A stretch of DNA of 64,000 nt, taken from Shinisaurus crocodilurus (Eukaryota; Chordata; Lepidosauria; Squamata; Shinisauridae). Below the pieces are notes generated by a model. That model searched no databases. It was not told the DNA's origin and saw only the letters and a list, made by a program, of their open reading frames with translations. The stretch lies in the NCBI GenBank assembly GCA_021292165.1, contig CM037879.1, positions 115,703,359-115,767,358 of the forward strand, read 5' to 3'. The first letter of the stretch is position 1; each line of letters begins with the position of its first letter. This document shows, in pieces, positions 57,798 to 64,000 of this stretch. The translations under genes and the position numbers were made by a program.

Positions 57798-58591
57798 AAA
57801 TGCAAAGGCAGACCAAATTTCGTTGCATAAAGCATAAGGGGTTGAAGAGAGGGAGATGTGAGTTCAAGTCCCACCTTGGGAAATATGGTCCCTGACACCT
57901 TTCACGTACCTGGGCAGCAACGGTCATGTCACCGGCAAGAGAGAAGGAACGCCCAGGACTCAGACTCATTCTGCAAACACCATAAGCAGCTCCTACCACT
58001 CAGGCACAGCAGCAGAAAGGAAACAGAGACATCATGAGCTCTCAGCCACCAGCATGAAGAGCCAGTCAAATATGCCAGGGCCATGTGGATTGCAGGAGGA
58101 GCCAGCCTGGTGGAACAGCTCAGGCTTCACATGCAGGAGGAGATCCTTGCTTCAGATCCAAGGGTCAAGCTCTCACTAGGAAAGGTGAGGAGGGGCTCCT
58201 GCACTCAGGCACATCTGAGCTAATCAGGGGAGCTCCGCATGGGCCAACAGCCATTTTGGCTCACTTAGAGATGGAAAATTTCCAGAAATGTTGAAACCAT
58301 GGGGGGAATCCCTGTCTTTTGGTGCGGGTAGGGGACAGAACTTATGGGGGAAATGAAAAAAATATACAATACTTCATTTTTAGTGCTCTTCACAGGTCTA
58401 AAGTCACTTGGTTATTTTAGGAACATAAAAATGTATTATGTATAACTTGGTTTACTTATAAAATTATCATTAAAATTAAGAACATTAAAAAGTAAACAGT
58501 TATTTTACTATTTACTATTACTTGTAATTATTATCTGAATAAACTATACTTTTACGTTTACTATACCAAGCACAATAATTTTATGAGCAAA

Positions 58592-58592
<1 letters not shown>
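57798..58592. other. Intergenic sequence without recognised feature
   Basis: No gene or repeat recognised. Confidence 0.45.

Positions 58593-58631
<39 letters not shown>
58593..58631. repeat. (AT)n microsatellite
   Basis: About 19 AT units, self-complementary. Confidence 0.97.
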
Positions 58632-58632
<1 letters not shown>

Positions 58633-59891
58633 CATTTTAGGTTCCTATTTTATGTCTGACCAGAAGGAACTTTAACACGTAGTCCCTAAAACATCCTAGA
58701 AGCCAGAAGAAGCAGGAAGAGCTGGAGGCAGAGGAAGATTGGTGTATATAGCATCTATTCCTGTTTGTGAGGCATTGGAGTGGGATTTAAGGAAATCGGG
58801 TCTGAAGGAAATGCTATTGGGAGCTTATTTAGCTGGAGGAAACTCTCTTACCTAAATGGTAATCATGTATATTTAATTTAAGAACCTTTAAGCATTCTTA
58901 ACGTACGATTTGAAGAGTGACATTTTATTCCCTTCTGTAAATAATTCCCCTTAATAGACTTCTTAATTTTTATTCATTTTGAAAGATTGTCTAGTGGTGT
59001 TGTCAATCCCATTCCTATGACATAAGAACCAGGCTACTGAGTTTCTTTTAGGTATAGAGGGCGGTGTTTTTGTTTCAGCAGTTATAGATTTCATAGCTGA
59101 GGCAGCATCCTCTAATGGTTAGGTCTGATTGAGAACTTTGTTGTAGCAATGAGTTCTTTTAAAAAAGAAACATAGGTGGGATAACCCACACATGGTTCCA
59201 TTGCTGGTGCAAGCTGTCCTGCTACCTCAGGTGGGAGGGCACAAACACGCCACTGTCGTGTCACCTCCTATTGCCATTGTGTGTCACATCACCCCTACCC
59301 CCTCTGCTGCTGCCAACACCACCTGCCCTCTGGCTTGCTCTCAGGGCTATCAAGTGTGTGTGTGTGTGGGGGGGGCTCTCTGAAGAGCCACGTCAGCCAG
59401 AAAAAGGGTCAACATGGCTTTTCAGAGAGCCTGCCAGGCCCAAATGCCTGGCTCTGAGGGGGTCCTTCCTCAGAGCCAAGCATTATGGGGCGGGTGTCTG
59501 AGGAGATCAGGGAAAAAAGCAAAGCTACTGGTTACAGATTTAAAGTAAGGTCTGTTTTGGTTCACACATTCCTCTAGCACAATGGGGTTTCCTCTGTATC
59601 CTATAGCCCCACAGCTGACATATCGTGATTATAGGATTGCATCCTACAGTGCTTAATTTTGGCTATGCCACGCCTAACTATATTGTGTAACAAATCTTTT
59701 GTGTTGAGAAGTTTGTCAGACCAACACTGCACTAACAGTTTTGGAACTATGTTTTACAACTGATTCTATCAGAATCTGCATCCATTATTCTTTGGTCTCC
59801 ATAACATAAAATTGTTGCAGAAGTTGCAACACACTTGTGGTTGTTGTTTTTTCCTGGTACGTCAGCGGCTTGATTTCTGTTCTTATAAAAG
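58632..59891. other. Intergenic sequence without recognised feature
   Basis: No gene recognised. Confidence 0.45.
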
Positions 59892-60199
59892 CAGGGGTGT
59901 TGAATCTCAGGCCTCCGGAGGTTCCCCTGGCCACACCCGTTCCCCCAACCACTGATGGTTTGGTGGTTTCCCAATTTTTGCATATTTCCCCTCACATTCT
60001 AAAAGGTTGAAATATCCCTACTAAGGCTCAGTTACTGGCAGCAGGAGCTTTAAGCTAAAACACGCCGGCAACTTTTGGCCTCTCCCCCTTGGCCCTTGGC
60101 CCTGTCCACTTTGGCCCCGCCCACCACTGGGATGCGGCCCCTGAGAGCTTCTCTGGAATTGAATTTGGCCCTCGGGCTGAAAGAGGTTCAACACTCTTG
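59892..60199 (+). mobile_element. Non-autonomous hAT element
   Basis: Ends CAGGGGTGTTGAATCTC and, inverted, CAAGAGTGTTGAACCTC. Flanks TTATAAAAG and TTATAAAG agree apart from one A. The 3' ~100 bases match the element at 31871-32560, which identifies the family. Confidence 0.8.
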
Positions 60200-61238
60200 T
60201 TATAAAGGCAAATGTGTCCAACGTGAGAAGTGTGTGCTTGTTGATATTGCCCACCTATATACTTTATGGGTGTGAGCCACCCTGTGAATGTTCGCACTGA
60301 AGGCAGCATATAGATAGTATTAATAAGCAAAAGCAAATAAACAAACATGCCTCCTCTAGGACATTTGGCAAGAGAGTCAACCTCTCCTTTATGCAAATAT
60401 TTTACTGTGGCAGCTATAGCTCTTCTGAACTATCTGCGTTTAACAGGATCACGTTTAACATGGCTCTAAGGCTCTAGGATCCTCATAAACTACCTGACGC
60501 ATGGGTGGCCAACATCTTAAGTCTCAGGAGCTGTACACTTTAGCAGCTAGCTATTCAGGGTCTGATTTGCTAAAAGCAATCATGCAGTGTTAAAAAAATA
60601 CTACTTGTCGCACATGTGTGTAACCTCAGGAATAAATTAAGGAAAAATATTTTAAACACACTTTAAAGCGGCACTCCTATGGTTCCTGGGAGGGCATCAT
60701 CCTTGGGGCAATAGGACTTTTTGGAACTCCCTCTCAGAGGGCAGAGAGAGGTCCACACTCATACAGGCAGATCCAGACATGTAAGACTCCTTTATGAGGA
60801 CTGCAGAAAGGTCCACAGCCACTACTCCCCTGACATTGGAGAAGGGGGGAAAGCAGGCATTCTGGTGGCATTCTGGGAGGTTCTGTGACGCTGCAGGATC
60901 CAACCCCCTCCTGTGTTCCCCATGCCACCAAAATGGGAGGGAGGACTATGCCAGCCCTGGAGCTGGCAACGTTTATTTCCTTCCTACCGCAATCAATTGG
61001 GCGGGGTGAGTGGGGAGGGAGGGAGGGAGGGACTATAACACTCCTGAAAAAAGCGGGGAGAAAATACAGCCCACACCCCACTACCTTCCACCCTGCCAGG
61101 TGAGCCCAACTGTAGCATGTAGGAAAAGGCTATTCCTTCACCTTGGATTCTCTCTCTCCAGTCCCATAGTATTGCTCTGTAATTAATTCTATTGAAAATT
61201 TGAATAAAATATAAAACAAATATTCATCTTATTCATTA
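60200..61238. other. Intergenic sequence without recognised feature
   Basis: Contains a GGGA run near 61011-61031; no gene recognised. Confidence 0.45.
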
Positions 61239-61428
61239 AGGGGGAGACCAACCTGGCCCCATACATCAGCTGGAGAGGAAGCAGCTGCAGGGAATTCGCG
61301 TCACCCCTCCCTGCCGGAAGGAACACACAGCTCCAACTGACAGTTCCCTGGGGCGGCAGTTCCCTCTGGCCTCATCCATCAGCCAGAGAACCAAGGGCCA
61401 CTGAGAGGCTGCACCCCCTGCCTCCCAG

Positions 61429-62424
61429 CAGGGATGTTGAAGAGTCCTTGGTCTCGAGTCACGAGTCGAGTCACGAGTCTTTGGACCCGAGTCTCGAGTC
61501 CGAGTCCGAGTCCTTGGTCCAATATGGTGAGTCACGAGTCACGAGTCACTCCCAAAGCTGACTCCACGAGTCCCTATTAAAATCAATGGGGTTTTTCCCC
61601 AACAAAATAAGGCTACTTCAGATGTGTGGTTTAAATAAATTCTAGGCACAAGTGTGCCTTTTTATTTCAAAACTCTGCAACTGATTTTGGCAAGAACAGA
61701 CCAGGCAGACAAACCCAAAATAACCAGGCAGGCAGAGGAGGCAGGGAACCCCAAAACAGGCAGGCAGAGGCCTTTGTCTTGGACAATTCAACTGTTGAAC
61801 TGGTCAAGAAGAGACCAGGCAGGCAGAGGAGGCTGGGAACCCCAGACAGGCAGGCAGAGGCAGCCAAACCCAAAATGTCTGAAAGGTTGCATTTTAGAAA
61901 AATGATTTTAAAAAATAAACTTGCTGTACTTCCTAAAACTTATCCATGTTGCATTTGAGGAACATGATTTTTTCTAAATGTTTGGCCCCCATTCTGGAAC
62001 GGTGAGGTCTCATCACAATTCCACCCTCACTGAACACCCGCTCCACTGGTGATGAACTTGCTGGAACCAGAAACACACTCAGAGCAGCCACACAGAGTAA
62101 TCTCAGGCCCTTCTTCTGCCTCTCCCAAGTACGCAACACATCAATCAAAATAAATCTTGACACACTGTTGGGGCTGCACTCCTGGTAGCCGTCCATAGTT
62201 GCCGAGCAGCGGCACACCTCGCTTCCATGCGCTCTTCACCGGCGATCACGCTCCTCTCCACTCCTTCTGGCACAGCCCAGGGATGTTGAAGAGTCCTTGG
62301 TCTCGAGTCCCGAGTTGAGTCTCGAGTCCCATTAAAAATATTGGGACTCGAGTCCGAGTCGAGTCAGAGGGGGGACTCAGTCCGACTCACGAGTCGAGTC
62401 CTCGAGTCCGAGTCCCCATCCCTG
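61429..62424 (-). mobile_element. Internally deleted hAT element, copy 2
   Basis: Same termini (CAGGGATG / CATCCCTG), length and internal structure as the copy at 49093, differing by scattered substitutions and small indels. Flanking 8-mers CCTCCCAG and CCTCCCCG match at 7 of 8. Confidence 0.93.
61933..62217 (-). pseudogene. hAT transposase, carboxy-terminal remnant, copy 2
   Basis: The same dimerisation-region fragment as in copy 1 (SSSPVERVFSEGGIVM, RSRMGAKHLEKIMFLKCN), with a few substitutions such as K to G after RQKK and K to R/P around IVMRPH. The fact that the frame stays open in both copies may reflect the age of the source, not selection. Confidence 0.88.
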
Positions 62425-62924
62425 CCTCCCCGGAGTAACATCACAGCAAGGGGGAGACCAACCTGGCCCCATACATCAGCCAGAGAGGGAGCAGCTGCAG
62501 GGAGCTTGTTTTGCCCTTCCCCCACCCAAAAAAAAAGAAGAAAAAAGAAAGAAAACCTCTAAGAACTTTTTGAACTAAGAACTGGTGCCTGAGTTTTGCA
62601 TTCTTCCTCCCCCCTCCCAATCTCTTTTCCTTTTGTGTCATGTCTTTTAGATTGTGAGCCTGAGGGCAGGGGCTGTCTTATTATTAATCTTTGTAAGCCA
62701 CTCTGAGAGCCTTTTCTGGCTGAAGAGCGGGGTATACGTAAATGCAATAAATAAATAAATAAACAGGTAGGCTCATGAGACAGGACATTATCTCATGGGA
62801 TAAATGCTGCCCATGTGCTACACATAGTTCATTCCTGACACAGAAATAAAGTCCATCAAAAGATTATTTGTTCATAGAATGTGCTAAACAATTGAATACT
62901 TTTCCTTTGCCAGTTGGTTTATTT

Positions 62925-63515
62925 ATTTTTTATTTACAGTATTTTTTACCCTGCTCTTCAGCCCAGAGGCTGTAAGGAGAAACTTACAAAGATTAATAAT
63001 GGAGATAGTCCCTGCCCTCAGGCTTACAATCTAAAAGGCATGACACAAAAGGAAAAGTGATTTGGAGGGAGAAGGAAAAAAACAAAACTCAGGCACCAGT
63101 CCTTAGTTTCAAAGTTCTTATAGGTGTTCTTTCTGGCAGGGAAGGGTGAAAGAAGCTTCCTGCAGCTGTTCTTTCTCTGGGCGATGTATGGGGCTAGGTT
63201 GGTCTCCCCCTTGCTGTGATGTTCTTCCTGGGAGGCAGGGGGTACAGCATGCCAGTGGTCTTTGCTTCTCTGGTGCATGGATGATGCCTGAGTCTGCAAT
63301 CCAGGAGAATTGTCTATTGGAGCTGTGTGTTCTTTCTGGCAGGGAGGGGTGAAGCAAACTCTCTGCTGCTGCTCTCTCTCCGGGGCAGATGTATGGGGCC
63401 AGTTTGGTCTCCCCTTTTCCACAAATATTCTTCCTGGGAGGTAGGGGGTGCCCTTGGTTCTCTGGCGGGTAGATGAGGCCAAAGTCTGCAGCCTTAGTGA
63501 GCGAGTACCCATCAT
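62925..63515 (-). repeat. VNTR-bearing retroelement, inverted copy
   Basis: Read on the minus strand it has at least two units of the ~190-base repeat (AGGAAGAACATCACAGCAAG, GGGGAGACCAACCTAGCCCC, CTGCCAGAAAGAACAC) and then the TTTTAGATTGTAAGCCTGAG tail ending in A/T-rich sequence. It faces the plus copy tail to tail, about 170 bases apart. Confidence 0.75.
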
Positions 63516-64000
63516 ATGAAGTATGTGTTCACGTGATATTCTCCACCTAAATACTTAGTACTACTTATACATGGGGACGGGACTGTCCTTTCTCCCACAC
63601 ACTGAACTCACTCTATAGAATAAAAGATAAGTCACACTGATGGAGGTCAGTATAATGAATCAGATGTGGCAGCTGCCTCTCTTTATTATGTTTGTCAGTG
63701 CAGGGTGAACTCCAAACTAAAACCCCATCGCTAGACTTCATGGGTTTCAATACCCTTCCCTTTTATTCCAGTGTAAATCAGAAAGAGCTGCTGAAATTGG
63801 TAAAGTTACACTGATGTAAACGCAGCACAAGTTAGATGAAGTCAAGGCTTCATTTCTTGATAAATTTACTGAACTATTTGGATTTCTTTTAAAAGCACTT
63901 ATTCCAGGGCCTAAGTGCTTATGCAAAACAATCAAATACACAGCACTAAAACTTAATCTCGCATAGCATAAACTTGCTTTTCATTTAAACCACCTTCCCA
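63516..64000. other. Intergenic sequence without recognised feature
   Basis: No gene or repeat recognised to the right edge. Confidence 0.45.

Larger units (their letters stand above)
61239..62758 (+). repeat. VNTR-bearing retroelement, interrupted by a hAT element
   Basis: Two diverged units of a ~190-base repeat (GGGGGAGACCAACCTGGCCC ... CATCAGCCAGAGAG ... GCAGCTGCAGGGA) lie on either side of the hAT insertion. They are followed by a tail with TTTTAGATTGTGAGCCTGAG, TTTGTAAGCCACTCTGAGAG and AATAAATAAATAAA, like the 3' end of L2/CR1-type LINEs. The same family lies inverted at 62925-63515. Confidence 0.7.

Overview
The window reads as nuclear DNA of a squamate reptile (lizard-type). It carries several copies of a tRNA-derived SINE with the Sauria-SINE body and a TAAATAAATA tail, a second tRNA-Ala-like SINE, CR1 and L2/CR1-like LINE 3' ends, an L1, a Helitron, and many hAT elements and hAT MITEs with 8-bp target duplications. 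Species-level assignment is not possible from the sequence alone.

Only one host protein-coding exon is recognisable: the first coding exon of GRIK2 (kainate receptor subunit GluK2) on the minus strand at 20450-20564. It encodes the start Met, the signal peptide and the first residues of the mature protein, and ends in a clean GT splice donor. No further GRIK2 exon is visible to the left, so positions 1-20449 are the 5' part of intron 1, which is longer than 20 kb. The exon sits in a CpG-rich promoter region (about 19.9-21.6 kb). Further upstream of the gene (rising coordinates) are a strong match to the REST/NRSF RE1 element (24086-24106), a homeodomain-site-rich candidate enhancer near 26 kb, and two more CpG-rich blocks (27.5-28.5 and 29.6-30.2 kb). 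The first of these contains a consensus minus-strand splice donor and may be a non-coding upstream GRIK2 exon.

From about 30 kb to 64 kb the sequence is 5' flanking/intergenic DNA built largely of nested mobile elements. Notable are: a complete L1 insertion with an intact ORF1 but no ORF2 (43906-45884, 12-bp target duplication); a Helitron in the tail of a SINE with an internal minisatellite (40555-41539); two nearly identical internally deleted hAT elements (49093-50085 and 61429-62424) that keep a piece of the transposase C-terminal dimerisation region; a GC-rich hAT element that behaves as a mobile CpG island (51575-52281); and several MITEs inserted into one another, with target duplications that prove the order of events. 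In intron 1 there are a solo LTR with perfect 5-bp duplications (8414-9159) and a 172-bp segment present twice at about 99% identity. No rRNA, functional tRNA gene, CRISPR array or prokaryotic feature was seen.
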